Origin: an uncultured Prevotella sp.
GTDB lineage: Bacteria; Bacteroidota; Bacteroidia; Bacteroidales; Bacteroidaceae
Assembly: GCA_900320905.1 (NCBI GenBank)
Contig: ONTZ01000003.1
Span: 1-64,000 of the forward strand
Reading direction: 5' to 3'
DNA: 64,000 bases
The position numbers and the translations under genes were made by a program. Positions 24,867-34,172 of this stretch are shown piece by piece. The stretch's first letter is position 1; each line of letters starts with the position of its first letter. The notes under the pieces were generated by a model, which made no database searches, had not been told where the DNA came from, and was given only the letters and a program-made list of their open reading frames with translations.

Positions 24867-24976
24867 AAAGAATGAAAAAATGAAGGAATGAAAGAATGAA
24901 ATGCATCCGCAATGTGTTAAATATTCATAATTCTTTGCGCGCGGGTTAGTTTCATTTCTTCATTTTTTCATTCTTT
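24867..24976. repeat. Long-range inverted repeat between thrS and infC
   Basis: AAAGAATGAAAAAATGAAG (24867-24885) and its exact reverse complement (24958-24976) form a 19-bp stem enclosing 72 nt. Both arms are part of longer stretches of GAATGAAA and TTTCATTC units. The right arm lies immediately before the TAATTTTG -7 box of infC (24990-24997). It may terminate thrS transcripts or be a dispersed repeat pair. Confidence 0.7.
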
Positions 24977-25022
24977 CATTTTTTTATAGTAATTTTGCAG
25001 CCGATTTCATAAAAAGGAGTGA

Positions 25023-25727
25023 ATGAAGAATGACAAATTGAAGCAACAGTACCGTATTAATGAACAGATACGAGTACGTGAAGTACGCATCGTCGGTGAC
25101 AATGGCAGCACCGTTGTTCCTACCCGTGATGCTCTGAATATGGCTCACGATCAGGGTGTCGATCTCGTGGAGATTTCGCCTAATGCCAACCCGCCAGTTT
25201 GTCGTCTCATCGACTACTCCAAGTTCCTTTATCAGCAGAAGAAGCGCCAGAAGGAAATGAAGGCCAAGCAGGTAAAGGTGGAGGTGAAGGAAATTCGCTT
25301 CGGTCCCCAGACCGACGAGCACGACTATCAGTTCAAACTGAAGCATGCCAAGGAGTTCCTTAGCGAAGGCAACAAGGTTCGTGCCTATGTGTTCTTCCGT
25401 GGACGCTCCATCCTTTTTAAGGAACAGGGCGAGGTGCTTCTCCTGCGTTTTGCCAACGACCTGGAGGAAGTCGGAAAGGTAGAAGGCATGCCCTCGCTCG
25501 AAGGAAAGAAGATGTTCCTCTATCTGGCTCCCAAGAAGGCTGGCGAGAAGAAGAAGAGTCAGCAGGCCCGTGACCGTGAGGCTGCCGAGGCTGAAATCAA
25601 GGAGCAGAAGAAGGCTCAGCAGGCTGCTCAGCCGGAGGTCGTCACAGAGATTCCCGCCAATGGCGGTCTCTTTGCCAACGCCAAGATCAGCGAAGAGGCG
25701 CTGAAAAAATTGCAAGATACAGAATAA
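25023..25727 (+). CDS. infC: Translation initiation factor IF-3
   Basis: 234 residues. The N-domain has [19 protein letters not shown] and the linker [18 protein letters not shown]; the C-domain has [21 protein letters not shown] and [12 protein letters not shown]-3 binds the 30S subunit and checks the initiator tRNA. Beyond residue 180 there is an extra charged tail of about 50 residues ([25 protein letters not shown]...), a type of extension found in this phylum. It starts with ATG here rather than the rare start used in E. coli. Confidence 0.96.
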   Translation: MKNDKLKQQYRINEQIRVREVRIVGDNGSTVVPTRDALNMAHDQGVDLVEISPNANPPVCRLIDYSKFLYQQKKRQKEMKAKQVKVEVKEIRFGPQTDEHDYQFKLKHAKEFLSEGNKVRAYVFFRGRSILFKEQGEVLLLRFANDLEEVGKVEGMPSLEGKKMFLYLAPKKAGEKKKSQQARDREAAEAEIKEQKKAQQAAQPEVVTEIPANGGLFANAKISEEALKKLQDTE

Positions 25728-25789
25728 GATGGCGCGCCCGGTATATGCGTAGCCGTCGTTTATTATTAATAATTTTAAATTTTAAAACA

Positions 25790-25987
25790 ATGCCAAAAGT
25801 AAAGACAAACTCCGGTGCTAAGAAGAGATTCTCGTTCACCGGTACAGGTAAGGTTAAGAGAAATCACGCTTACCACAGCCACATTCTGACAAAGAAGACC
25901 AAGAAGCAGAAGCGCAATCTTGTGCACTCTGCCATCGTTGACCCTTCAAACATGAAGCAGGTTCGTGATCTGCTGTGTCTCCGCTAA
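25790..25987 (+). CDS. rpmI: Ribosomal protein bL35
   Basis: 65 residues from the ATG at 25790. [20 protein letters not shown] and the K/R-rich [20 protein letters not shown] stretch are diagnostic of bL35. The in-frame upstream start at 25745 adds residues foreign to the family. It lies between infC and rplT, the usual order. Confidence 0.97.
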   Translation: MPKVKTNSGAKKRFSFTGTGKVKRNHAYHSHILTKKTKKQKRNLVHSAIVDPSNMKQVRDLLCLR

Positions 25988-26021
25988 CCCTATTGTCTAA
26001 CATTTAAAGAAGTAAGAAACT

Positions 26022-26366
26022 ATGCCAAGAAGTGTAAATCACGTTGCATCAAGAGCAAAGCGTAAGAGAATTTTGAAACTTACCCGTGGCTATTTTGGAG
26101 CCCGTAAGAATGTTTGGACAGTAGCAAAGAATACCTGGGAGAAGGGTTTGACCTATGCCTACCGTGATCGTCGTAACAAGAAGCGCAACTTCCGCAGCCT
26201 GTGGATTCAGCGTATCAACGCTGCCGCTCGCTTGGAGGGCATGAGTTACAGTGTCCTGATGGGCAAACTCACCAAGGCTGGTATCGAGATCAACCGCAAG
26301 GTGCTCGCCGATCTGGCCATGAACAATCCCGAGGCTTTCAAGGCCATCGTGGAGAAGGTAAAGTAA
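26022..26366 (+). CDS. rplT: Ribosomal protein bL20
   Basis: 114 residues with the family's [20 protein letters not shown] start, GYFGARKN and a C-terminal domain with RINAAAR and YSVLMGKL. It binds 23S rRNA early in 50S assembly and represses its own operon in other bacteria. It ends the translation cluster and is followed by the hairpin at 26390. Confidence 0.97.
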   Translation: MPRSVNHVASRAKRKRILKLTRGYFGARKNVWTVAKNTWEKGLTYAYRDRRNKKRNFRSLWIQRINAAARLEGMSYSVLMGKLTKAGIEINRKVLADLAMNNPEAFKAIVEKVK

Positions 26367-26389
26367 GTTATCACCCTACTCAAAACAAT

Positions 26390-26422
26390 AAAGCCGCAAT
26401 TTCTATTAGGAGTTGCGGCTTT
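26390..26422. terminator. Bidirectional terminator
   Basis: AAAGCCGCAA (26390-26399) pairs with TTGCGGCTTT (26413-26422). It ends the rplT transcript and overlaps the stop of the convergent Cache gene, so it probably serves both. Confidence 0.85.
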
Positions 26423-27455
26423 TAAGATAAATATAGTTTATCAGGATGAGCACCAACATCATGAGGATGGCTAGGAGTGTGATTTGGAAGCAATAATGCA
26501 ATCCTGCCCAGTCAACCGCCCGGCATGGAACCACTGTCACCATCATCCAGGTAGTGTGCTTCACAGGCGTAAAAAATAGATAGCAGTCCTCGCCATCGAA
26601 TGTGTATCTCACATCGCTTTCGTTCATGCTGGTCTTTCCCGTCTCCATCCTTTCAATGAGCAGTTCGATGTCATGGTTCCCATGCGGCTTGAGGTGACTG
26701 AAAAAGGTGCCTCTTATGTGCTGTTCCTCTTCAGAATAAGTTAAAAACCTGCCGTCGTGATCGATGATATACCGCTTGGATTCCGGCTCAAATATGTTGG
26801 GAACCGACAAACTTGTTTGATTATACTTACTGTCAGTCTGAGACAGTTTATTCGTCAACCAGTCGAGCGAGATGCTGGCACGGAGTACTGCCACAGGCTT
26901 GCCTGCCGCGTCGCGGACAGGTGCTTGATATGCTGTGAATGCCTTATTTCGGTCATCATTTTCGAAGAAAGGCTCTGTCCATCTGGCCGAGTCGCTTTCA
27001 ATGGTGCTGCGAAACCATATGGCGTTTAGGTGGTCGAAATCGTCATCTTCTGTCTTTATCTGTATCTCATCAGGATTGTCATCGCTTCGCGATGCAAAGG
27101 GGTGGAATTGATTACCCTTTTGGGGATAGTAGTTCTCAATATAGTAGATGCCACAACTATGAACCCTGGTGCCCTGACTTACGATTCGTTTCACAATGTC
27201 TTGATGACCTTCGGGGTGGTCAAGTGACCGTTCGAGATATGATACGTTGTCCGTCACGGATACATATACGTCGGAGAGTATGCGCCGGGTGTATTCATAG
27301 GTGATGAGCATTTTGTTATGAAACAGTTCCGTATGCAGTCTTACGATATTCCTCGCCCCCCAATAGTAGATGACACCCGACAGGATGAGCGAAAGGACAA
27401 GCATCCACATGATGAGCCTCACTGTGATTGTATTTGCTATGTGGCGTTTTTCCAT
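26406..27455 (-). CDS. Cache-domain membrane sensor without an output domain
   Basis: 349 residues. TM1 near 12-33, a large extracytoplasmic dCache-like domain (about 40-310; YYPQKGNQFHPFASR, FRASISLDWL-type and YFDGEDCYLFFTPV-like segments typical of the family), TM2 near 322-342, then only seven residues (KSRNS) before the stop. In relatives a HAMP, PP2C phosphatase or kinase follows. Here nothing does: upstream DNA on the minus strand beyond the stop is the rplT terminator, so no output domain has merely shifted frame nearby. It may signal through a partner or be a truncated remnant. Confidence 0.7.
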   Translation of the reverse strand: MEKRHIANTITVRLIMWMLVLSLILSGVIYYWGARNIVRLHTELFHNKMLITYEYTRRILSDVYVSVTDNVSYLERSLDHPEGHQDIVKRIVSQGTRVHSCGIYYIENYYPQKGNQFHPFASRSDDNPDEIQIKTEDDDFDHLNAIWFRSTIESDSARWTEPFFENDDRNKAFTAYQAPVRDAAGKPVAVLRASISLDWLTNKLSQTDSKYNQTSLSVPNIFEPESKRYIIDHDGRFLTYSEEEQHIRGTFFSHLKPHGNHDIELLIERMETGKTSMNESDVRYTFDGEDCYLFFTPVKHTTWMMVTVVPCRAVDWAGLHYCFQITLLAILMMLVLILINYIYLKSRNS

Positions 27456-27515
27456 ATCCCTAAACTACCTTTTCAACTGCAAAAATATATAGTTTTCTTC
27501 AAACCACCAAATATT

Positions 27516-27998
27516 TTACAGTTTTTTTAGGAAGTCTGCAAAGATACGGGCGGCGGACTCAACTTTTGCAGCACAGGGGCGGGATTTGTAGTATTCGGCG
27601 GTGCGGGGGGAGGCTATGTAACTGCATGAGGCTTTCTCGTAGCCCTTCAAACCAAGGATCTCCGCACAGATGAGGCTACCGTTCTGTTGGCGCGACTGTT
27701 CCAGCAGTTCCTGCACCACCTTGTAGCAGGCCGACTTCCCCTCACGGTCTGAGCCCTCCGTCTGTCCACAATGCAGACCGACAAGCATCACGATGCCTGA
27801 TACGGCTCCACACATCATCCTCATCCTGCCGACTCCTCCTCCAAAGCCGGCTGCAATCTTCTTGGCCAGTGTATCGTCCAGTCCGTAGAGGTCTGCAAAG
27901 GCTGCAACGATACTTTGGCAACAGCCGTAGCCTGCCATAAAGTTCTCTACGGCACGAGTTACGCGTTCATCCAGTTGCTGTTCAGTAAGTTCCGTCAT
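27516..27998 (-). CDS. C_GCAxxG_C_C family protein
   Basis: 160 residues with the family pattern: GYGCCQS near 24-30, a glycine-rich FGGGVGRM, MMCGAVSG near 80-87 and later single cysteines (HCGQ, CYK, CAEI, C near the C-terminus). Family members are thought to be redox-active or metal-binding; some sit near selenium or electron-transfer genes. It follows the exported-protein gene at 28005 by 6 nt and is probably cotranscribed with it. Confidence 0.8.
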   Translation of the reverse strand: MTELTEQQLDERVTRAVENFMAGYGCCQSIVAAFADLYGLDDTLAKKIAAGFGGGVGRMRMMCGAVSGIVMLVGLHCGQTEGSDREGKSACYKVVQELLEQSRQQNGSLICAEILGLKGYEKASCSYIASPRTAEYYKSRPCAAKVESAARIFADFLKKL

Positions 27999-28004
27999 AT
28001 CGTT

Positions 28005-28436
28005 TTATTCCTTCTGTCGTTTGAATTCGAGGGTCTTGGGGAGTTTCTGCCACTTGCTGTTCTTGGGCACTTTGAGGGTGGAGCCTTTCTCCTGTTTCAG
28101 GATGTAGATGGAGTCGTTCTCCACGGTAAGGGTGGCGGTGAGATCTTCGGAGCCGTAGTCGTTGATGAGGGATAAGGTAGCAGTCTTGTCGTTGTTGATT
28201 TTTGCAGCGGTGATGACCCAGCAGAACGAGTTGTGCTTCTTGCCGAGATAGCCTGGAAGTGGACCGTAGAGTTCCTGTCCTGGCACTTCGACATCTTCGT
28301 CGTAGAGGTTGATCTTCAAATAGACCTCATATTCATTATTATATATGTACGCGCGGAAAGGCCCTCCTTCACCTTGGGCGAATGTATTGAAGAGCGAACC
28401 GTGAATAGTGAATAGTATAAAAAGCAATTTCCTCAT
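28005..28436 (-). CDS. Small exported protein, unknown
   Basis: 143 residues from the ATG at 28436; ten in-frame codons upstream are unlikely. The signal peptide MRKLLFILFTIHGSLFNTFAQ ends at AQ. Its DNA contains an ACTATTCACTATTCAC tandem of the dispersed-repeat type. The mature part is a small beta-rich domain (YEVYLKINLYDEDVEVPGQE..., ITAAKINNDKTATLSL) of about 120 residues, like many DUF-type exported domains of this phylum. Function unknown. Confidence 0.6.
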   Translation of the reverse strand: MRKLLFILFTIHGSLFNTFAQGEGGPFRAYIYNNEYEVYLKINLYDEDVEVPGQELYGPLPGYLGKKHNSFCWVITAAKINNDKTATLSLINDYGSEDLTATLTVENDSIYILKQEKGSTLKVPKNSKWQKLPKTLEFKRQKE

Positions 28437-28538
28437 ATTCGTATGATTTGGGGGCAAAGATACCAAATCTAAATCAATAAATCTATGATAATGAAGAAAA
28501 TATGCAGAAAAACTATCGTTTTTTTAGAAATATTTAAG

Positions 28539-28546
28539 TACCTTTG
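28539..28546 (+). promoter_or_regulatory. -7 promoter box of glycogen synthase
   Basis: TACCTTTG, 21 nt before the start codon at 28568; the T-run at 28519-28525 is in the -33 position but is not a clean TTTG. Confidence 0.65.
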
Positions 28547-28567
28547 CACCGTTTATAATTATAATGC

Positions 28568-30247
28568 ATGACAGATAGGCTTTTAAACCCCGACTATATC
28601 TTTGAGTCAAGTTGGGAAGTTTGCAACAAGGTAGGAGGAATCTATACAGTCCTTTCGACACGTGCCAAGACCCTGCAAGAGGCACATCCGGATCAGGTGA
28701 TTTTTATCGGCCCGGGTCTGTGGAAGCGCGAAGACGATAACTACACGAAGGAGGAAAGTCCCTATTTCAGGGAAGACAATGCTCTCTTTGCCGAGTGGCA
28801 ATGGGAGGCTAGGCAGAACGGACTTACTGTAAGGGTGGGGCGCTGGACGGTGCCCGGAGAACCTATCGCCATCCTTGTTGACTTCATGCCGTTCTTCAAG
28901 AAGAAGAACGAGATATATGGTTGGCTATGGGAGCACTATCAGGTAGACTCCCTGCATGCCTACGGCGACTATGACGAGGCTTCGATGTTTTCGTATGCCG
29001 CTGCTCTCGTCGTGGAGAGTTTCTATAAGCACTATCTTAACGAAAGCCAGAAGGTCATCTATCATGCCAATGAGTGGATGTGCGGCTTGGGAGCACTCTA
29101 CATCAACAATAAACTCCCCCAGGTTGGCACCATCTTCACCACCCATGCCACCAGCATCGGGCGTAGCATTGCCGGCAATATGAAACCCCTCTACGACTAT
29201 CTGTTTGCCTACAACGGCGATCAGATGGCCGGCGAACTGAATATGCAGTCGAAGCACTCCATCGAAAAGCAGACCGCCTGGCATGTGGATTGTTTTACCA
29301 CGGTGAGTGACATCACCGCCAAGGAATGTGTGGAACTGCTTGACAAACCAGTGGATGTAGTACTGCCTAATGGCTTCGACAACAGTTTTGTACCGAAGGC
29401 AGCGCAGTTTACGAAGAAACGCAAGGCAGCCCGCAAGCGTCTGCTCGACGTTGCAAACGCCCTGTTGGGTGAGAGCCTCGGCGATGACACACTGATCATC
29501 TCCACCTCTGGTCGCTATGAGTTCCGCAACAAGGGTATCGACGTGTTTGTGGAAGCCATGAATCGTCTATTGCGTGACAAAGACCTGAAGAAGAAGGTGG
29601 TTGCCTTCATCGAAGTGCCTGGGTGGGTAGGGGAACCCCGTAGGGATCTGCAGGAGCGTCTGAATAGCGGTAAGGCATACGATACCCCACTGGAGGTGCC
29701 TCAGGTGACTCACTGGCTGCACAATATGAGCCATGACAACGTGCTGGGCATGATGAAGTACTACGATATGCACAACCGTAAGGATGAACAGGTGAAGGTA
29801 ATCTTCCTGCCCTGTTACCTTGACGGCAAGGACGGCATCCTGGATATGACTTATTATGATATCGTATTAGGCAACGACCTTTGCATCTATCCCTCGTACT
29901 ATGAACCGTGGGGCTATACGCCGTTGGAGGCTGTGGCCTTCAAGGTGCCTTGTATCACCACCGACCTGGCTGGTTTCGGACTCTGGGCCAACAGCGTGTT
30001 CGGACATAGCGGTGAGATAGAGGACGGTGTGAAGGTGATCCATCGTACCGACTACAACTATTCTGAGGTAGCCGATATCATCAAGGATACTGTTGCCGAG
30101 TTCTCTGGCTTTACGAAGAAACAGGTAGAGGATTGCCGCAAGAAAGCCGAGGCCCTGTCGAAGAAAGCCCTTTGGAGTGAGTTTATCAAGTATTATGAAG
30201 AGGCTTATGACATCGCCCTCCGCAAGGCTTTATTGAGAAAAAAGTAA
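28568..30247 (+). CDS. Glycogen synthase, GT3-like
   Basis: 559 residues. The start FESSWEVCNKVGGIYTVLSTRA carries the KVGG nucleotide-sugar motif; the C-terminal half has EPWGYTPLEAVAFKVPC, the E-x7-E element of retaining GT-B glycosyltransferases. The sequence resembles the eukaryotic-type GT3 family more than bacterial GlgA, as is known for Bacteroidota. It extends alpha-1,4-glucan using UDP- or ADP-glucose; which is not clear from sequence. The phosphorylase gene follows 30 nt later, so synthesis and breakdown are transcribed together. Confidence 0.92.
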   Translation: MTDRLLNPDYIFESSWEVCNKVGGIYTVLSTRAKTLQEAHPDQVIFIGPGLWKREDDNYTKEESPYFREDNALFAEWQWEARQNGLTVRVGRWTVPGEPIAILVDFMPFFKKKNEIYGWLWEHYQVDSLHAYGDYDEASMFSYAAALVVESFYKHYLNESQKVIYHANEWMCGLGALYINNKLPQVGTIFTTHATSIGRSIAGNMKPLYDYLFAYNGDQMAGELNMQSKHSIEKQTAWHVDCFTTVSDITAKECVELLDKPVDVVLPNGFDNSFVPKAAQFTKKRKAARKRLLDVANALLGESLGDDTLIISTSGRYEFRNKGIDVFVEAMNRLLRDKDLKKKVVAFIEVPGWVGEPRRDLQERLNSGKAYDTPLEVPQVTHWLHNMSHDNVLGMMKYYDMHNRKDEQVKVIFLPCYLDGKDGILDMTYYDIVLGNDLCIYPSYYEPWGYTPLEAVAFKVPCITTDLAGFGLWANSVFGHSGEIEDGVKVIHRTDYNYSEVADIIKDTVAEFSGFTKKQVEDCRKKAEALSKKALWSEFIKYYEEAYDIALRKALLRKK

Positions 30248-30277
30248 ATTGAATATATTAAATTTGTAAATTACAAG

Positions 30278-32860
30278 ATGAAGATTAAAGCAGATTACGC
30301 AAATGTTCCGTCTTGGAAGACACTGACCGTGAAGGCCACGCTTCCTGAGGAATTGAAGTGTTTGGACGAGATTGCCCACAATATGTGGTGGGTATGGAAC
30401 TACGAGGCTCGTGACTTGTTCCGTGACCTCGACCCTGATTTGTATCACGATGTGAAGCACAACCCTGTGATGCTGCTCGAACGTCTCAGTTTTGCCCGCA
30501 AGGAAGAGATTCTGAAAGATAAGGCACTGATGAAGCGCATCAAGAACGTTTACGATGCGTTCCGCAAGTATATGGATGTGAAACCCGACTCGAAGCGTCC
30601 GTCAGTGGCATACTTCTGTATGGAGTACGGCATTCATTCTGCCCTGAAGATCTATTCAGGTGGTCTGGGTATGCTTGCCGGTGACTACGTGAAGGAGGCT
30701 TCCGACTCCAACGTCGATATGTGTGCCGTCGGTTTCCTCTATCGTTTCGGTTATTTCACACAGAGCCTGTCGATGGACGGACAGCAGATTGCTAACTACG
30801 AGACGCAGAATTTCAACGATCTGCCCATCGAGCGCCAACTCGACAGTGAGGGTAATCCTCTCATCATCGACGTGCCTTACACCAATTACCAGGTGCATGC
30901 CTATGTCTGGCGTGTAAATGTGGGTCGTGTGAAACTCTATCTGCTCGATACCGACAATGAGATGAACTCCGACTTCGACAAGCCCATCACCCACAGCCTC
31001 TATGGCGGTGACTGGGAGAACCGTCTGAAACAGGAGATTCTGCTCGGTATCGGTGGTATGCTGCTGTTGAAGAAACTCGGCATCAAGAAGGATATCTACC
31101 ATTGCAACGAGGGTCATGCTGCCCTCTGCAACCTGCAGCGCCTGTGCGACTATATCGAGGAAGACGGACTGACCTTCAACCAGGCTTTGGAACTGGTTCG
31201 TGCCAGCGGTCTCTATACCGTACACACCCCAGTGCCCGCAGGTCACGACTACTTCGAGGAGGGCTTGTTTGGCAAGTATATGGGTGGCTATCCCCAGAAA
31301 CTCGGTATTTCCTGGGACGAGTTCATCGGCATGGGTCGTACGAACCCCGACGATAAGGGCGAGAAGTTCTGTATGTCTACCTTCGCCTGCAACACTTGTC
31401 AGGAGGTTAACGGCGTGTCGAAACTCCACGGATGGGTCTCACAGAAAATGTTTGCTCCCATCTGGAACGGCTACTATCCTGAGGAGAACCACGTGGGCTA
31501 TGTGACCAACGGTGTCCATTTCCCCACCTGGTGTGCTGCTGAGTGGTTGAAGGTCTATGCAAAGTATTTCGACCCGAAGTTCCTGGGCGACCAATCCAAC
31601 GAGGATATCTGGCACGGCATCTACAACTGTCCCGATGAGGAGATATGGGAGACACGTAAGGCTTTGAAGGCTAAACTCTTTGATTATATTGCCATCCAGT
31701 TGCAGGAGACATGGTTGAAGAACCAGGGTGATCCTCAGCGTGTGGTGAAGTTGGTGGAACGCCTGAACCCCAACGCACTGGTCATCGGCTTCTGCCGCCG
31801 CTTCGCTACTTATAAGCGTGCTCACCTGCTGTTCACCGACTTGGAGCGTCTCGAAAAGATTGTCAATAATCCCGAGCGTCCTGTGGTGTTCATCTTTGCC
31901 GGTAAGGCTCACCCCGCCGATGGTGCAGGTCAGGGCCTTATTAAGAGAATTTTTGAAATCAGCCAAATGCCTCAGTTCCAAGGTAAGGTCATCTTCTTGG
32001 AGGACTACGACTTCCTGCTGGCCCGTCGCCTCGTGTCGGGTGTAGACATTTGGATGAACACACCGACCCGTCCTCTGGAGGCTTCCGGCACCTCTGGTGA
32101 GAAGGCTGAGATGAACGGTGTCGTCAACCTCTCTGTGAAGGATGGCTGGTGGCTGGAAGGCTATCGTGAGGGTGCCGGTTGGGCGCTCACCGAGAAGCGT
32201 ACCTACCAGAACCAAGGCTATCAGGATCAACTCGATGCCGCTACCATCTACAACCTGTTGGAGAACGAGATCATACCTCTTTATTATAATACGGATAAGA
32301 AGACAGGCATCTCTAAGGGCTGGATCAAGGTCATCAAGAACTCCATTGCCCAGATTGCGCCGCACTACACGATGAAGCGCCAACTCGACGACTACTATTC
32401 CAAGTTCTACGAGAAGTTGGCCAAGCGCTTCAAGCAACTCTCCAAGGACGATAACCGTCTTGCCAAGGAGATTGCACAGTGGAAAGAGGCTGTTGCCGAG
32501 CGTTGGGATGCCATCAGCGTGGTCAGTGCCGAGACAACGGCTCCTGTCTCCGGCTTGCATCTGACAGGAGAAGAGTACACCCTGCGTTATGTCATCAACG
32601 AGCAGGGGCTCGATGATGCCGTTGCCTTGGAGAAGGTGAATATCGCCACCGATGCCAATGGTGAGGATCATGTTTTCTCTGTCGAGCCGTTGAAGATGGT
32701 GAAGCAGGATGGCAACAACTACACCTTCGAGTCTGTTAATACGCCTAAGCAGGCAGGTCAGTACAAGAGTGCCGTCCGTATGTATCCGAAGAACAAGAAT
32801 CTGCCCCACCGTCAGGACTTCTGCTACGTGAAGTGGCTGGAACTGCCTTACGCAGGGTAA
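30278..32860 (+). CDS. Alpha-glucan phosphorylase, GT35
   Basis: 860 residues of the shorter phosphorylase type that begins with a DUF3417 region ([17 protein letters not shown]). The catalytic core has [28 protein letters not shown] and [19 protein letters not shown], where the lysine binds pyridoxal phosphate; this group usually has M before that lysine and here has E. A beta-rich C-terminal extension (about 735-860) follows. It releases glucose 1-phosphate from alpha-glucans. It ends at the strong hairpin at 32871. Confidence 0.93.
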   Translation: MKIKADYANVPSWKTLTVKATLPEELKCLDEIAHNMWWVWNYEARDLFRDLDPDLYHDVKHNPVMLLERLSFARKEEILKDKALMKRIKNVYDAFRKYMDVKPDSKRPSVAYFCMEYGIHSALKIYSGGLGMLAGDYVKEASDSNVDMCAVGFLYRFGYFTQSLSMDGQQIANYETQNFNDLPIERQLDSEGNPLIIDVPYTNYQVHAYVWRVNVGRVKLYLLDTDNEMNSDFDKPITHSLYGGDWENRLKQEILLGIGGMLLLKKLGIKKDIYHCNEGHAALCNLQRLCDYIEEDGLTFNQALELVRASGLYTVHTPVPAGHDYFEEGLFGKYMGGYPQKLGISWDEFIGMGRTNPDDKGEKFCMSTFACNTCQEVNGVSKLHGWVSQKMFAPIWNGYYPEENHVGYVTNGVHFPTWCAAEWLKVYAKYFDPKFLGDQSNEDIWHGIYNCPDEEIWETRKALKAKLFDYIAIQLQETWLKNQGDPQRVVKLVERLNPNALVIGFCRRFATYKRAHLLFTDLERLEKIVNNPERPVVFIFAGKAHPADGAGQGLIKRIFEISQMPQFQGKVIFLEDYDFLLARRLVSGVDIWMNTPTRPLEASGTSGEKAEMNGVVNLSVKDGWWLEGYREGAGWALTEKRTYQNQGYQDQLDAATIYNLLENEIIPLYYNTDKKTGISKGWIKVIKNSIAQIAPHYTMKRQLDDYYSKFYEKLAKRFKQLSKDDNRLAKEIAQWKEAVAERWDAISVVSAETTAPVSGLHLTGEEYTLRYVINEQGLDDAVALEKVNIATDANGEDHVFSVEPLKMVKQDGNNYTFESVNTPKQAGQYKSAVRMYPKNKNLPHRQDFCYVKWLELPYAG

Positions 32861-32870
32861 ATCCATAAAA

Positions 32871-32907
32871 AATCCCCCGTCCGACACCGGATGGGGGATT
32901 TTTTTAT
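32871..32907. terminator. Terminator after the phosphorylase
   Basis: AATCCCCCGTCCG (32871-32883) pairs with CGGATGGGGGATT (32888-32900) with one G-T pair, followed by TTTTTTT. The convergent gene ends at 32904, so it is probably used from both sides. Confidence 0.9.
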
Positions 32908-33218
32908 TCCACTTGATAGTTTTCGCGGATATACTTTCCTAAGTCATTATCCTTATTGCGCTCCGCACAGTTCTGGATGGCCTCTTTCATCCGCCGCTCT
33001 ATGCTGTCGATGTCGTGCAATAGGGCTTTTTGCGTTTCCTCAGTGGTATGAGGACTCTGTTGGATGACACCTACCATGTTTGAGATCTTCTTTGAGCACT
33101 CAGCGATGGTATCGTTTAGCGCCTTCCATTCCTGAGCCTGCTGAACCTGCGAGTTCTGGCAGCCCATTGCCATGAATGCCAATACCAGTGAGAGGAGTTT
33201 ATATGAGGTAGAGGTCAC
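32904..33218 (-). CDS. Small lipoprotein overlapping prs
   Basis: About 104 residues from a GTG at 33218; an earlier GTG at 33242 in the same frame is also possible. Both lie within the end of prs, and there is no ATG at a useful place. The lipobox is FMAMGC. The mature part is helical and charged (WKALNDTIAECSKKISNMVGVIQQ...), ending with Y-I-R-E-N-Y-Q-V-E. Function unknown. The overlap suggests translational coupling to prs, though there is no obvious functional link. Confidence 0.65.
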   Translation of the reverse strand: MTSTSYKLLSLVLAFMAMGCQNSQVQQAQEWKALNDTIAECSKKISNMVGVIQQSPHTTEETQKALLHDIDSIERRMKEAIQNCAERNKDNDLGKYIRENYQVE

Positions 33219-34134
33219 TGATGCTTTGGTTATTGATGACACGACGGATGGCTTCTGCGAAGGTCTCTGCCACGGAGAGTTGTTTCACCTTGGCGCAGCG
33301 CTGGGCATAGGGGATGGAGTCGGTGAAGACAATCTCTTCAAGGGCAGACTCCTGCACCCGTTCACTGGCAGGCCCCGACATTACACAGTGTGAGGCACAG
33401 GCACGGACGGTCTTGGCCCCCGATGCCTTCATCAGGTCGGCAGCCTTGGTGATGGTGCCTGCAGTATCTACCATATCGTCGACGATCACCACGTTCTTGC
33501 CTTCCACATCACCGATGATCTGCATCGTAGCCACCACATTGGCACGGGCACGGGTCTTGTTACAGAGCACCAGCGGACAGCCGAGGAACTTGGCGTAGGT
33601 GTTGGCACGCTTTGAGCCGCCCACATCCGGTGATGCTATCACCAGGTCTTCGAGGTTCAGGCTTTGCAGGTAAGGCAGGATGACGCTTGAACCATAGAGA
33701 TGGTCAACAGGCACGTCGAAGAATCCCTGTATCTGGTCGGCATGCAGATCCATTGTGATGACGCGGTTCACGCCAGCCACACTCAGCAGGTCTGCCACGA
33801 GTTTAGCACCGATGCTCACGCGAGGCTTGTCCTTACGGTCCTGACGGGCCCAGCCGAAATAGGGAATCACAGCATTGATGGTACGTGCCGAGGCACGCTT
33901 GGCGGCATCGATCATCAACAGCAGTTCCATCAGGTTGTCGCTGTTGGGGAAAGTGCTCTGTACAAGGAAGATGTCGCGTCCACGAATGCTCTCCTCATAA
34001 CTGACGGCAAACTCTCCGTCCGAGAACTTGGTGATCTGCAACTGTCCTAACGGGCAACCCAGACTGAGACAGATTTTTTCTGCAAGGTACTTGGTGGCAG
34101 TACCTGAAAACACCATATAAGAATTATTATTCAT
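33199..34134 (-). CDS. prs: Ribose-phosphate pyrophosphokinase
   Basis: 311 residues. FSDGEFAVSYEESIRGRDIFLVQST, the MDLHADQIQGFFDVPVDHL metal/ATP segment and the PRPP loop VVIVDDMVDTAGTITKA are diagnostic. It makes PRPP from ribose 5-phosphate and ATP for nucleotide, His and Trp synthesis. It uses the ribose 5-phosphate that the pentose genes further right supply. It follows the ThiE-like gene by 38 nt. Confidence 0.96.
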   Translation of the reverse strand: MNNNSYMVFSGTATKYLAEKICLSLGCPLGQLQITKFSDGEFAVSYEESIRGRDIFLVQSTFPNSDNLMELLLMIDAAKRASARTINAVIPYFGWARQDRKDKPRVSIGAKLVADLLSVAGVNRVITMDLHADQIQGFFDVPVDHLYGSSVILPYLQSLNLEDLVIASPDVGGSKRANTYAKFLGCPLVLCNKTRARANVVATMQIIGDVEGKNVVIVDDMVDTAGTITKAADLMKASGAKTVRACASHCVMSGPASERVQESALEEIVFTDSIPYAQRCAKVKQLSVAETFAEAIRRVINNQSISDLYLI

Positions 34135-34172
34135 TTATTATTGAACTTTGAATTATATGATAATCAGTAAAA

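Noticed and set aside
31439-32887. Long open frame antisense to the phosphorylase (482 codons)
   Set aside because: The phosphorylase on the other strand is certain and complete; this frame is a by-product of its codon bias.
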